Assembly: GCF_015841355.1 (NCBI RefSeq)
Contig: NZ_CP064908.1
Coordinates: 2,666,001 to 2,730,000, forward strand
Length of the DNA stretch: 64,000 nt
Reading direction: 5' to 3'
DNA from: Synechococcus sp. CBW1107
Lineage (GTDB): Bacteria > Cyanobacteriota > Cyanobacteriia > PCC-6307 > Cyanobiaceae
In this document: piece by piece, positions 40,591 to 48,768 of the stretch
Position numbering within the stretch: the stretch's first letter is position 1
Layout: every line of letters starts with the position of its first letter
Notes under the pieces: model-generated
Seen by the model: only the letters and a program-made list of their open reading frames with translations
Database searches by the model: none
Told to the model about the DNA's origin: nothing
Program-made: the position numbers and the translations under genes

Positions 40591-40637
40591 TCTCATATCA
40601 GACTCTTAATAGGACCTATCTAGAGTCCAGAATGAGA
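40591..40637. repeat. Nested palindrome just downstream of the J-domain gene
   Basis: TCTCAT (40591-40596) and ATGAGA (40632-40637) are perfect outer arms, GACTCT (40601-40606) and AGAGTC (40622-40627) are inner arms, and ATAGGACCTAT (40609-40619) is a palindrome in the loop. The structure starts 26 nt after the stop. It lacks a T-run, so it could be a terminator-like barrier, an RNA structure or a binding site. Confidence 0.45.
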
Positions 40638-40847
40638 TACAAGATCCGCTCATTGTGGCGATGCGCCTGAGCCGGGAGAGCCATCTCAGGCTGTTGGTTC
40701 GTTTCGCAGTCGTCGCCGGCTCGGCGGGCGCTCGATCGATCGGTACCGCTCAGGTCGGCAGCGGCTCTTGTCCAATCACCTCTGGACAGGAAGTCCAGGG
40801 CCCCTCATACCGCTGAGATGGCAGTGACAGCCTTGCCTGGTCTTTTT

Positions 40848-40874
40848 GCGTACCTGCTGCAGACACAGGTACGC
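40848..40874. repeat. Perfect 9-bp hairpin in the 1-kb gap
   Basis: GCGTACCTG (40848-40856) and CAGGTACGC (40866-40874) are perfectly complementary arms around a 9-nt loop, preceded by five T bases. It could fold strongly in RNA on either strand. Confidence 0.5.
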
Positions 40875-40886
40875 CATTGATTCTGT

Positions 40887-40903
40887 CTGCAGGCGACCTG
40901 CAG
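40887..40903. repeat. CTGCAGG-cga-CCTGCAG palindrome
   Basis: Seven-base arms with a 3-nt centre, 12 nt after the preceding hairpin. Together they form a cluster of stem-loops. Confidence 0.45.
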
Positions 40904-41231
40904 CTGTCCTGAGGTGGCGCCGAAATCACCTGTTTCGGGGCAGACAGGGTTGTTCGTCCTGCCTGTCGCTGATGAGAGCCATCACCAGACCAGAAACGGG
41001 TCTCAGTCCGGTCGAGAGAGTCCATTTCAGGACGCAAGACAGGTCCTGCTGCTGGACATAGACGAGAGTCATGAGTCTGGTTTGGGTGCGGCTGAGCCAG
41101 GTCGCGGCGTGCCCGTTGAAGTCGGCTTTGGGTCCCGGGCGCCGACGCCTTCCAGCCCTGAGGTCACCCCGCTGAAGCGGTTGCAGGACTCATGCCTGTG
41201 TCTCGCGGTAAGACCTGGTTTTGATCTCAGG

Positions 41232-41244
41232 CGAGACAGTCTCG
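41232..41244. repeat. CGAGAC-a-GTCTCG palindrome
   Basis: Perfect 6-bp arms with one central base, within a stretch carrying many AGAC and GTCT words. Confidence 0.4.
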
Positions 41245-41628
41245 ACAGATCTTGAGAGGGTGCCGTGGAGACAGCTGGCCTTCCCGCACTGGCTGTCGTT
41301 GGTGTCCCGCTCTCATGGGACGTCCGGCCCGGAGGGGCGGAAATCAATCTCTTAAGTCGCTTTTGGGTCCATGTACGGGACTCAGTAATGGACCAGAGTG
41401 AGACATATTCGTCGACTCCATCGGCCTCAGGTCTGCTGGCCAAGCCACGGTGCCTGTTCCGGGCTTCAAGTCCCTTGGTCAACCGACACTGGCGTTGTCG
41501 TTCCGATCGCCGCTCAGAACGGGCTCAATCCAATGGGGAACCAGTTTCGGACAACGGTTCAGTCGAACTGGTCCGGCACAACCGTTGAGGATTCGAGTCC
41601 GAACGAAGACCGTGGGCTCCCTCCGGGC

Positions 41629-42123
41629 TCAGCCTGGTGTCTGCATGCCCTGGATCAGGTAGTCGAAGTAGGGAGCGGTATTGGCGGCATCATCGGTGCC
41701 GAGCAGGGCCAGGGAGGCCTCTTTGAGGGTCCGCATGCTCTCGACCATGCCAGCCATGGGGACGCCGAGGCTGTTGTACATCTCGCGGGCCCCGTTCAGG
41801 CCGATCTCCTGGATCTTCTCGGTGCTGCCGGCCAGCACGCCGTAGGTGACCAGGCGCAGATACCAGCTGAAGTCACGAAGGCACTGGGCCCGTTGCTTCT
41901 GACCGTAGGCATTGCCCCCCTGGGCAACGTATTCCGGTTTGCGGGAGAAGAGGAGGCGGGCCGCCTCGTCGACGATCTTCTTCTCGTTCTCCGCCAGGGC
42001 GCGGGCCACGCGGATGCGCTGAGCACCGCCGGCGAGGTACTGCGCCATCGAGCGGAGCTCTCCGCCGCTGGGATACCGCAGCTGATCATCGGCTTGGAGG
42101 ATCAGATCCCGAACGACGCTCAT
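41629..42123 (-). CDS. apcD: Allophycocyanin alpha-B chain
   Basis: ApcD is a minor bilin-carrying subunit of the phycobilisome core and a terminal emitter that passes energy mainly to photosystem I. The 164-aa product matches ApcD more than ApcA or ApcF: ILQADDQLRYPSGGELRSM near the start, GGAQRIRVARALAENEKKIV, the bilin site segment NQ-type region ending RAQCLRDFSWYLRLVTYGVL with the chromophore Cys, and APYFDYLIQGMQ at the end. The ATG at 42123 gives family length. The frame upstream to 42207 is leader. No other phycobilisome gene is in the window. Divergent from rlmD by 122 nt. Confidence 0.92.
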   Translation of the reverse strand: MSVVRDLILQADDQLRYPSGGELRSMAQYLAGGAQRIRVARALAENEKKIVDEAARLLFSRKPEYVAQGGNAYGQKQRAQCLRDFSWYLRLVTYGVLAGSTEKIQEIGLNGAREMYNSLGVPMAGMVESMRTLKEASLALLGTDDAANTAPYFDYLIQGMQTPG

Positions 42124-42245
42124 CGAGGACACCAGGCGCCAGATCAGTTTATCGATCCGGGAACCCCCTTGCCGAAGGACGTCTTCAGATGTAACGCCCC
42201 TTTGCATCTAGGGTTTGCTCAACGTCCAACAGTGCTCCGATCCCC

Positions 42246-43649
42246 ATGGGACTTCCCTTGCCGGTCCCAGGTACGGACCTGGATCTGTGCATCTCCGGCC
42301 TCAACCACCACGGTCAGGGGGTGGCGCGCATCGCCGCCACGGAGGATTCGGCTCCCGACCTGGTGGTCTTCGTTCCCGATGCCCTGCCGGGGGAACAGGT
42401 GCGGGCCAGGGTGCACCACAAGGCCCAGCGCCATCTGGTGGCCCACCCTCTCGAGCGGCGCAACGACGCCCCCGAGCGGCGGCAGCCCCCCTGCATCCTT
42501 GCCTCCGACTGCGGCGGTTGCGGCGTGCAGCATCTCAGTGACCACGCCCAGTTGGTCTGGAAGCAGGATCTGGTGCAGCAGGCCCTGCGCCGCATCGGTG
42601 GCCAGAGCCTGGAGGTGGAGCCGATCCTGGCCTCAGCCACTCCCCTGGGCTACCGCAACCGCACCACGATTCCCCTGGAGCGCTCCCCGGATGGGCAACT
42701 GCGGGCCGGTTTCTACCGCAGCGGCACCCACCGGATCGTGAACATGAACCGCTGCCCGGTGCTCGATCCCCGCATCGATCGCCTGATCGCCCCACTCAAG
42801 CGCGATCTCGAGCAGAGCGACTGGCCGGTGGATGTCGATCTCACCGAGGGTGGTGGCCTGCGCCACCTGGCCCTGCGGGTGGGGCACCACAGCGGTGAAG
42901 TGCTGCTGACGCTGATCAGCAGCCACAGCGACCTGCCTGACCTGACGGCCATGGCGGAGATCTGGATGGAACGCTGGCCGGAACTGGTGGGCGTTGGCCT
43001 CAACATCCAGCCCCTGCCCACCAACACCCTGATGGGGCCGCGCACCCTCGAGATCGCGGGCCGCCCATGGCTGACCGACAGCTTCGCAGGCCTCGAACTG
43101 CGGATCGGTCCCGACACCTTCTTTCAGGTCCACACCGCCCAGGCCGAGCGCCTGGTGCCTCTCCTGATCGAAGCCCTCCGTCCGGCCCCTGGCCGTCGTC
43201 TCGTCGATGCCTACTGCGGCATCGGCACCTTCAGCCTGCCCCTGGCCGCCGCCGGCGCCCGGGTGCTGGGCCTGGAGCAACATCCTTCCAGCGTGGATCA
43301 GGCCCGGCTCAATGCCGGCCTCAACGGGCTCAATGGCCTCACTCTCGAAGCCGCCGACGTGGCTCAGGCCCTGCCCGATGCCCTCGAGAACGCCGACGGG
43401 TTGCTGCTGGATCCGCCCCGCAAGGGTCTGCCTGAGCGGGTCTGTGATGCGATCCTGGCCGCTCCGCCCGAGCGGGTGGCCTACCTGAGCTGCAATCCCG
43501 CCACACTCTCGCGTGATCTGGCCAGGCTCACGGCAGCGGGAACCCTGCGCCTGCTGCGGGTTCAGCCGATCGATTTCTTCCCCCAGACCCAGCACGTCGA
43601 AGCCCTCGCCGTGCTGGAGCGCACCTGGGAGACCCCCCCTGAGTCCTAG
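42246..43649 (+). CDS. 23S rRNA (uracil-5-)-methyltransferase, RlmD/RumA type
   Basis: The 467-aa SAM-dependent enzyme methylates a uracil in 23S rRNA or tRNA. It has a TRAM-like N-terminus (CISGLNHHGQGVARI, followed by FVPDALPGEQVRARV), a CGGCGVQHLS motif that with an upstream Cys may bind an Fe-S cluster (CILASDCGGCG), the SAM motif LVDAYCGIGTFSLPLA, and the catalytic SCNPATLSRDL with the Cys nucleophile plus the DPPRKGL loop. RlmC/RlmD/TrmA-type paralogs cannot be told apart here, so no symbol. Its stop overlaps the pheT stop in CTAG at 43646-43649. Confidence 0.9.
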   Translation: MGLPLPVPGTDLDLCISGLNHHGQGVARIAATEDSAPDLVVFVPDALPGEQVRARVHHKAQRHLVAHPLERRNDAPERRQPPCILASDCGGCGVQHLSDHAQLVWKQDLVQQALRRIGGQSLEVEPILASATPLGYRNRTTIPLERSPDGQLRAGFYRSGTHRIVNMNRCPVLDPRIDRLIAPLKRDLEQSDWPVDVDLTEGGGLRHLALRVGHHSGEVLLTLISSHSDLPDLTAMAEIWMERWPELVGVGLNIQPLPTNTLMGPRTLEIAGRPWLTDSFAGLELRIGPDTFFQVHTAQAERLVPLLIEALRPAPGRRLVDAYCGIGTFSLPLAAAGARVLGLEQHPSSVDQARLNAGLNGLNGLTLEAADVAQALPDALENADGLLLDPPRKGLPERVCDAILAAPPERVAYLSCNPATLSRDLARLTAAGTLRLLRVQPIDFFPQTQHVEALAVLERTWETPPES

Positions 43650-46108
43650 GAGCGTCTGGCGGCCCCGAACTGCTTCTGAAGGGCGCCGAGGATCGTCGTG
43701 TGGGCCTGCTCCACCTCCGCTTCGGTGAGGGTGCGGCGAGGATCGCGGTAGCGCAGGCGGAAGGCCTGGCTGGCGTTGCCCGCCTCCACCTGGCTGCCCT
43801 GATAACGATCGATCAGCTCAGCCGATTCCAGCAGGGGTTTGCCTGCCTTGCGGATCGCATTCAGCAGTTGAGCTGCGGTGACGGCATCGGGAACCACCAG
43901 GGCCAGGTCTCGCTCGGAGGCCGGCACGGTGGCGAAGGGCGTGAACGACGGCTGCCAGCGGTTGCGCCGGGTGGCCGCGCTCAGCAGCGGCGCCAGGGTG
44001 AGCTGGAACACATGGGTGGCCTCAGGCAGATCAAGGTCGTCGGCCCGCTGCGGATGCAGCTGGCCGAACCAGCCGGTCACCCGGCCCTCCACCAGCAGCT
44101 CCGCGGCCCGGCCCGGATGGAGCAGGGGATGACCACTGCTGGCCCTGTCCTCGCAGGGAATTCTCAGGGCGGCCAGGGCCCGCTGCAGGACACCGCGCGC
44201 TTCGAAGTAGTCGAGGCTGCGCGCCTTGCCGGCGCTGCTCCAGAGTTCCGAGCGCCGCTCGCCGCAGATCACTCCGGCCAGCTCGGTCCGCTCGAGCAGG
44301 TTCTCTGCCTCGCTCTGGAAGACACGACCGATCTCGAAGGCCCAGAAGCCCGGCATCGAGGCCTGCAGGTTGCGCCGGGCCGCCAGCAGCAATTCATCGA
44401 GCAGGCTGTCGCGCAGGTGGCCGTAGTCGGTGAGCAGGGGGTTGGTGAGCCCCAGCCGCGGAGCGTGCTCGATCAGGCCCTGGGCCGGCACCAGGGAGAA
44501 GGCACAGGTTTCCTGCAGGCCCGCGTGGCAGAGGGCCTGCCTCAGCCAGCGCTCCGCCTGCTGGCTGGAGTCGAGCCCCCCCGGTTCGATCGGATCGGGC
44601 AGATGGCTCGCGAAGTGGTCATAGCCCACCAGGCGGGCCACCTCCTCGATCAGATCCACCTCCCTGGTGAGGTCCATCGAGCGGGAGGGGGGCACGGTCA
44701 CCAGCCAGCCCTCGCCGTCGGTTTGCAGACCGCAGCCCAGGGCCGTGAGGGTCTGCTCGATGCGGCCGTCATCGAGGTCCTCGGCCTGGCCGTCCACCAG
44801 CACCGGACCGAGCAGGTTGTGCAGGGCATCCCGGCGCAGGCGCAGGGGAGCGGTCGGCTGCTGGGGGCGCTGGTGCAGCCAGCGGCCCTGCACCCGGGCG
44901 CCGGTGAGCTCCTGGAGCAGCTGAACGGCCCGGTCGGCGGCCGTCAGGGTGACTTCCCGGGGCAGGCCCTTCTCGAAGCGGGCACTGGCCTCGGTGCGCA
45001 GGCCGACGCTGCGGGCACTGCGCCGCACGGCCTCGGGGCTGAACATCGCCGCCTCCAGCCACAGGGCCTCGGTGTCGGCCTGCACCGCCGATCCGGCGCC
45101 GCCGATCACGCCGGCCAGGGCGATCGGCTGACCGACGTAGGTCACCACCAGGGCTTCGGGGCCGAGTTCATGGCTGGTGCCGTCGAGGGCAGCAAAGGGT
45201 TCGCCTGCCTCGGCGGGGCGCAGTCCGAGGGCCGCCGGGTCGGCCGGCCGACCCCCTGGAACCGTCAGGCGGTCCTGATCGAAGGCATGCAGGGGCTGAC
45301 CGGTTTCCAGCATCACCAGATTGGTGATGTCGACGACGTTGTTGATCGGCCGCAGGCCGGCCCGCTCCAGGCGGCGCTGAAGCCAGGCGGGTGACGGCTC
45401 CACCCGCACGCCGGAGAGGGCCGTGAGGCTGTAAAGCCCGCCGGCTTCGATCGCCGCGGCGCTGGCCGGATCCACCGGCAGGGGGTCGCTGGGGATCACC
45501 GGCGCTGCGGGGGGGAGGCTGAGATCGCCGCCGGTGAGGGCCGCCACTTCCCTGGCGATGCCCAGCATCGAGAGTCCGTCGGGGCGGTTGGCGGTGATCG
45601 CCAGCTCCAGCACCTGGTCGTCGAGGCCGAGGGCCGCCGCCACTGGGGTGCCCAGGGCCGGCACCTCCTCCAGCAGCTCATCGAGGACGGCGATGCCCTC
45701 GGAACTGTCGGCCAGACCCAGTTCCCTGAGGGAACAGATCATGCCGGTGCTGGCCACCCCCCGCAGTTCACTGGCCTTGATGGTCAGATCCACGGCGCTG
45801 AGATGGGCGCCCACCAGAGCCACGGGCACGTGGATGCCGGCGCGCACGTTGGAGGCCCCGCAGACCACCTGCAGCAGCGTTCCGGCAGGACCGGTCGGAG
45901 TCACCCTCAGCTGACAGACGCTCAGCCGGTCGGCATCGGGGTGGGGGTGCCTGTCTTCCACATACCCCACCACCACACCTTCGGCCTGGCTGGCGAGGTC
46001 GTCGATCGCCTCCACCTCGAAGCCGGCGATCGACAGACGCTCAGCAAGTTCCTCGACTGGACCATCGCAGGAGACCAGTTCCCGCAACCACTGGAGCGAG
46101 ACCCGCAT
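43646..46108 (-). CDS. pheT: Phenylalanyl-tRNA synthetase beta subunit
   Basis: The 820-aa beta subunit forms an alpha2-beta2 enzyme with PheS, whose gene is not in this window. It shows an N-terminal [20 protein letters not shown] start, a tRNA-binding EMAP-like domain (about 40-150; [20 protein letters not shown]), B3/B4 editing domains, B5 region, a class II-like core ([13 protein letters not shown]) and a C-terminal ferredoxin-fold anticodon-binding domain ([20 protein letters not shown]). The ATG at 46108 is the start. Its stop overlaps rlmD by 4 nt in a palindromic stop. Confidence 0.94.
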   Translation of the reverse strand: MRVSLQWLRELVSCDGPVEELAERLSIAGFEVEAIDDLASQAEGVVVGYVEDRHPHPDADRLSVCQLRVTPTGPAGTLLQVVCGASNVRAGIHVPVALVGAHLSAVDLTIKASELRGVASTGMICSLRELGLADSSEGIAVLDELLEEVPALGTPVAAALGLDDQVLELAITANRPDGLSMLGIAREVAALTGGDLSLPPAAPVIPSDPLPVDPASAAAIEAGGLYSLTALSGVRVEPSPAWLQRRLERAGLRPINNVVDITNLVMLETGQPLHAFDQDRLTVPGGRPADPAALGLRPAEAGEPFAALDGTSHELGPEALVVTYVGQPIALAGVIGGAGSAVQADTEALWLEAAMFSPEAVRRSARSVGLRTEASARFEKGLPREVTLTAADRAVQLLQELTGARVQGRWLHQRPQQPTAPLRLRRDALHNLLGPVLVDGQAEDLDDGRIEQTLTALGCGLQTDGEGWLVTVPPSRSMDLTREVDLIEEVARLVGYDHFASHLPDPIEPGGLDSSQQAERWLRQALCHAGLQETCAFSLVPAQGLIEHAPRLGLTNPLLTDYGHLRDSLLDELLLAARRNLQASMPGFWAFEIGRVFQSEAENLLERTELAGVICGERRSELWSSAGKARSLDYFEARGVLQRALAALRIPCEDRASSGHPLLHPGRAAELLVEGRVTGWFGQLHPQRADDLDLPEATHVFQLTLAPLLSAATRRNRWQPSFTPFATVPASERDLALVVPDAVTAAQLLNAIRKAGKPLLESAELIDRYQGSQVEAGNASQAFRLRYRDPRRTLTEAEVEQAHTTILGALQKQFGAARRS

Positions 46109-46218
46109 CCGCCTGCATCGATCAAGGCAGAGATCCTAAGGATCGGAATGCCGGAGGCCGGGAGGGTAAGGTGTCGGATTGTCATTACGCCTCGCCTCAA
46201 GCGGCGCACGTCCTTCCC

Positions 46219-46413
46219 ATGGCCAAGAACAAGGGCGTCCGGATCGTGATCACTCTCGAGTGCACCGAATGCCGGTCCAATCCCGCCAAGCGCTCTCCTG
46301 GAGTGTCCCGTTACACCTCCCAGAAGAACCGCCGCAACACCACGGAACGGCTGGAGCTGAAGAAGTTCTGCCCTCACTGCAACAAGAGCACGGTCCACAA
46401 AGAGATCAAGTGA
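46219..46413 (+). CDS. rpmG: 50S ribosomal protein L33
   Basis: The 64-aa product is L33 of the zinc-binding (C+) type: [20 protein letters not shown] with one CxxC pair and [17 protein letters not shown] with the other. The ATG at 46219 is the standard start; the frame upstream is leader. It is followed by rpsR 74 nt later, the usual cyanobacterial rpmG-rpsR order, with a GC-rich hairpin in between. Confidence 0.97.
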   Translation: MAKNKGVRIVITLECTECRSNPAKRSPGVSRYTSQKNRRNTTERLELKKFCPHCNKSTVHKEIK

Positions 46414-46420
46414 GGTCCCC

Positions 46421-46445
46421 GGGTCGCCGTCATCGGCGCTGACCC
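46421..46445 (+). promoter_or_regulatory. GC-rich hairpin between rpmG and rpsR
   Basis: GGGTC (46421-46425) pairs with GACCC (46441-46445), and GCCG (46426-46429) with CGGC (46434-46437) around a TCAT loop, with a 3-nt bulge (GCT). It has no T-run, so it may be a processing or autoregulatory structure rather than a terminator. Confidence 0.35.
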
Positions 46446-46487
46446 CTGCAGCTCGTCCTTCATTCCCCTGTCCGTTTTCGCCCACTC

Positions 46488-46709
46488 ATGTCCAGTTCCT
46501 TTTTCAAGAAGCGCCTCTCACCGATCAAGCCGGGTGATCCGATCGACTACAAGGATGTCGATCTGCTCAAGAAGTTCATCACCGAGCGCGGCAAGATCCT
46601 TCCCCGCCGCCTCTCGGGTCTCACCGCCAAGCAGCAGCGCGATCTCACCAACGCGGTCAAGCGGGCCAGGATCGTGGCTCTGCTTCCCTTCGTGAACCCC
46701 GAAGGCTGA
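46488..46709 (+). CDS. rpsR: 30S ribosomal protein S18
   Basis: The 73-aa S18 has the family blocks [39 protein letters not shown] and [19 protein letters not shown], followed by [12 protein letters not shown]. It binds in the central 30S domain with S6. Situated between rpmG and the RNase gene, probably one operon. Confidence 0.97.
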   Translation: MSSSFFKKRLSPIKPGDPIDYKDVDLLKKFITERGKILPRRLSGLTAKQQRDLTNAVKRARIVALLPFVNPEG

Positions 46710-46743
46710 GCGACCCTTTCCCTGCCCCAGCGGAGCATGGCGT

Positions 46744-48768
46744 TTGCAACCGGGTGATCTCGTCGGTCTGATCGGCTCGAAGGGGCCCGAACTGGCTGTG
46801 ATCGAGGCCATCAACGGCAGCCGTGCCCGTCTGAGGGCCGGCTGGGACGCCAGGTCCCAGGTCATCCCCATGCGTCAGCTCGATCTGCTGGCCTCGCTGC
46901 CGGGAGTTCACGAGCCGCCCTCCCGCCTGGATCAGCCCCCCTGGCACCTGGCCCCTTCCGACCTGGTGGCCGCGGCTCCCGTCCGCCGCGACCTGGGAGC
47001 GGCCTGGCTTCTGCTGGTGGAGGCCCCCCCGGAGGAGGGGGTGAGTCTGGAGGAGTTCACCGAACTGGTGGCCGGCGGCGACCGTCCGGCCGCCCGGGCC
47101 GCCTGCTGGTTCTGGTTGCATCAGGGTGAGCAGCACCTGTTCCGCTGGCGCCAGGGCCGGGTGCACCCCCGTTCCCTCCGCGATCTGCGCCAGCTGCGTC
47201 ATGACCGGCACCGTCAGGCGCTGGACGAGAGGCGGGTGCAGCACTGGCATCGTCTCCTGAGCCAGCGCAGCCCCTTCGATCCCTCCGCGCTCGATCCAGC
47301 CCAGACCCAGCAGCTGCGGCAGTTGCTGGCCTTCGCCGCCGGGGAGATCGAGGAGTTGCGCGATCCGGAGCTCCGCCGGGGCCTGCAGGCGGCGCACTGC
47401 AGCGCCGAACCCGGTGCAGTCCGTCGCCTGCTCGTGGACCTGGGCCAGTGGCAGCCCCATGCCCTGCCGTCGCTGCGCAGCACCGTCTGGGAGAAGGGGT
47501 TCGATCCTGTTCTGCTGGCCGAGGCCGAACGCTTGCTGGCTCAGGCCGACCTGGAGCAACCCGGCGACGAGAGCCGCCGCGATCTCACCGCCCTGCGCAG
47601 CTACACCATCGATGACGCCGACACCGAGGAGATCGATGACGCCGTCTCGCTGGAGCCCCTGGGCGGGGGCGGCCTGCGGCTCTGGGTTCACATCGCCGAT
47701 CCCGGGAGACTGGTGGCGAGCGGCTCTCCCCTCGACCTGGAGGCCCGGCGGCGTGGCTCCAGCCTGTACCTGGCCTCCGGGGTGGTGCCGATGTTCCCCC
47801 TGCCCCTGGCGGTCGGGCCGTTCAGCCTGCGCCAGGGACAGCGCTGTCCCGCCTGGAGCTGTGCGGTGGAGCTGTCCGAAGACGGCAGCGTGGCCCGCCA
47901 TGAGCTCGTGCGCAGCTGGATCCGCCCCACCTACCGCCTCACCTACGGCGACGGCGATGCCCTGATCGATCTGGCTCCCCCCGAGGAACCCGATCTGGCC
48001 CGGTTGCAGGGGTTGCTGGAGCGCCGCCGCCGTTGGCGCGAGGCCCGCGGCGCCCTCTCGATGGAGCAGAGCGAGGGGCGGATCCGCTGCCGGGGCGACC
48101 ACCCCGAACTGGAGATCACCGATCCCTCTCCGGCGCGGGCTCTGGTGGCCGAAGCGATGATCCTCGCGGGTTCCGTGGTGGCCACCCACGCCGCCGACCT
48201 TGGGCTGGCGATGCCGTTCCGCGGCCAACCCGTGAGTGAGTTGCCGCCCGAGAGTGAGCTGGAGGCTCTACCGGCAGGACCTGTCCGCAACGCCGCCCTG
48301 CGCCGCTGCCTCAGTCGCGGCAGCACAGGCGCTGCGGTGAGCCCCCATTTCAGCCTGGGGCTGCCGGCTTACGTGCAGGCCACCTCGCCGATCCGCCGTT
48401 ACGCCGATCTGGTGGCCCAGCGCCAGCTGGCCGCCACCATCTCCGCTGAGGAACCCCTGGATGAAACCCAGATGGGGGAGTTGCTCGAGGAGCTCGACCG
48501 TGTGATCCGTGAAGGCATTCAGATCAGCCGCGAGGATCAGCGCCACTGGCAGCAGGTCTGGTTCGAGGAGCATCGCGGCGAGCACTGGCCGGCTGTGTTC
48601 CTGCGCTGGTTACGTCCCCAGGATCGCCTGGCGCTGGTGCATCTGGAGTCCCTGGCGATGGACCAGGCCGTGCGCGCTCCCGAGTCGTGTCAGCCGGGGG
48701 ATGCGCTCACGGTTCAGGTCCAGCTGGTGGACTCCCTCTCCGATCTGCTGCGGCTGGAAGCCCGTTAG
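46744..48768 (+). CDS. RNase II/R family 3'-5' exoribonuclease
   Basis: The 674-aa protein has an RNB catalytic domain starting at about residue 270: RSYTIDDADTEEIDDAVSLE with the metal-binding Asp residues, LWVHIADPGRL, RRGSSLYLASGVVPMFPLPL, and late AYVQATSPIRRYADLVAQRQ. The N-terminus is short with a KOW-like start (LQPGDLVGLIGSKGPE), and no clear S1 domain is visible at the C-terminus. The start is a TTG at 46744; the ATG nearby is out of frame. It lies 34 nt after rpsR. Cyanobacterial members are called RNase II/R; which one is undecided. Confidence 0.9.
   Translation: MQPGDLVGLIGSKGPELAVIEAINGSRARLRAGWDARSQVIPMRQLDLLASLPGVHEPPSRLDQPPWHLAPSDLVAAAPVRRDLGAAWLLLVEAPPEEGVSLEEFTELVAGGDRPAARAACWFWLHQGEQHLFRWRQGRVHPRSLRDLRQLRHDRHRQALDERRVQHWHRLLSQRSPFDPSALDPAQTQQLRQLLAFAAGEIEELRDPELRRGLQAAHCSAEPGAVRRLLVDLGQWQPHALPSLRSTVWEKGFDPVLLAEAERLLAQADLEQPGDESRRDLTALRSYTIDDADTEEIDDAVSLEPLGGGGLRLWVHIADPGRLVASGSPLDLEARRRGSSLYLASGVVPMFPLPLAVGPFSLRQGQRCPAWSCAVELSEDGSVARHELVRSWIRPTYRLTYGDGDALIDLAPPEEPDLARLQGLLERRRRWREARGALSMEQSEGRIRCRGDHPELEITDPSPARALVAEAMILAGSVVATHAADLGLAMPFRGQPVSELPPESELEALPAGPVRNAALRRCLSRGSTGAAVSPHFSLGLPAYVQATSPIRRYADLVAQRQLAATISAEEPLDETQMGELLEELDRVIREGIQISREDQRHWQQVWFEEHRGEHWPAVFLRWLRPQDRLALVHLESLAMDQAVRAPESCQPGDALTVQVQLVDSLSDLLRLEAR

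Larger units (their letters stand above)
40566..41628. other. Intergenic stretch of 1.06 kb with no recognisable gene
   Basis: No frame here gives a protein I recognise; the longest (40914-41255 plus, 41069-41482 minus, 41265-41588 plus) have irregular composition and no motif. Base composition is uneven: 41341-41400 has 27 of 60 G+C, against about 65-73% in neighbouring genes. The region is full of short palindromes and AGAC/GAGTC-type motifs. It may hold a structured RNA, decayed sequence or regulatory DNA for apcD. I see no transposase or tRNA. Confidence 0.55.

Noticed and set aside
40750-41588. Short frames in the 1-kb gap (such as 40914-41255, 41069-41482, 41265-41588)
   Set aside because: Irregular composition, mutual overlap on both strands, no motif and no start context.
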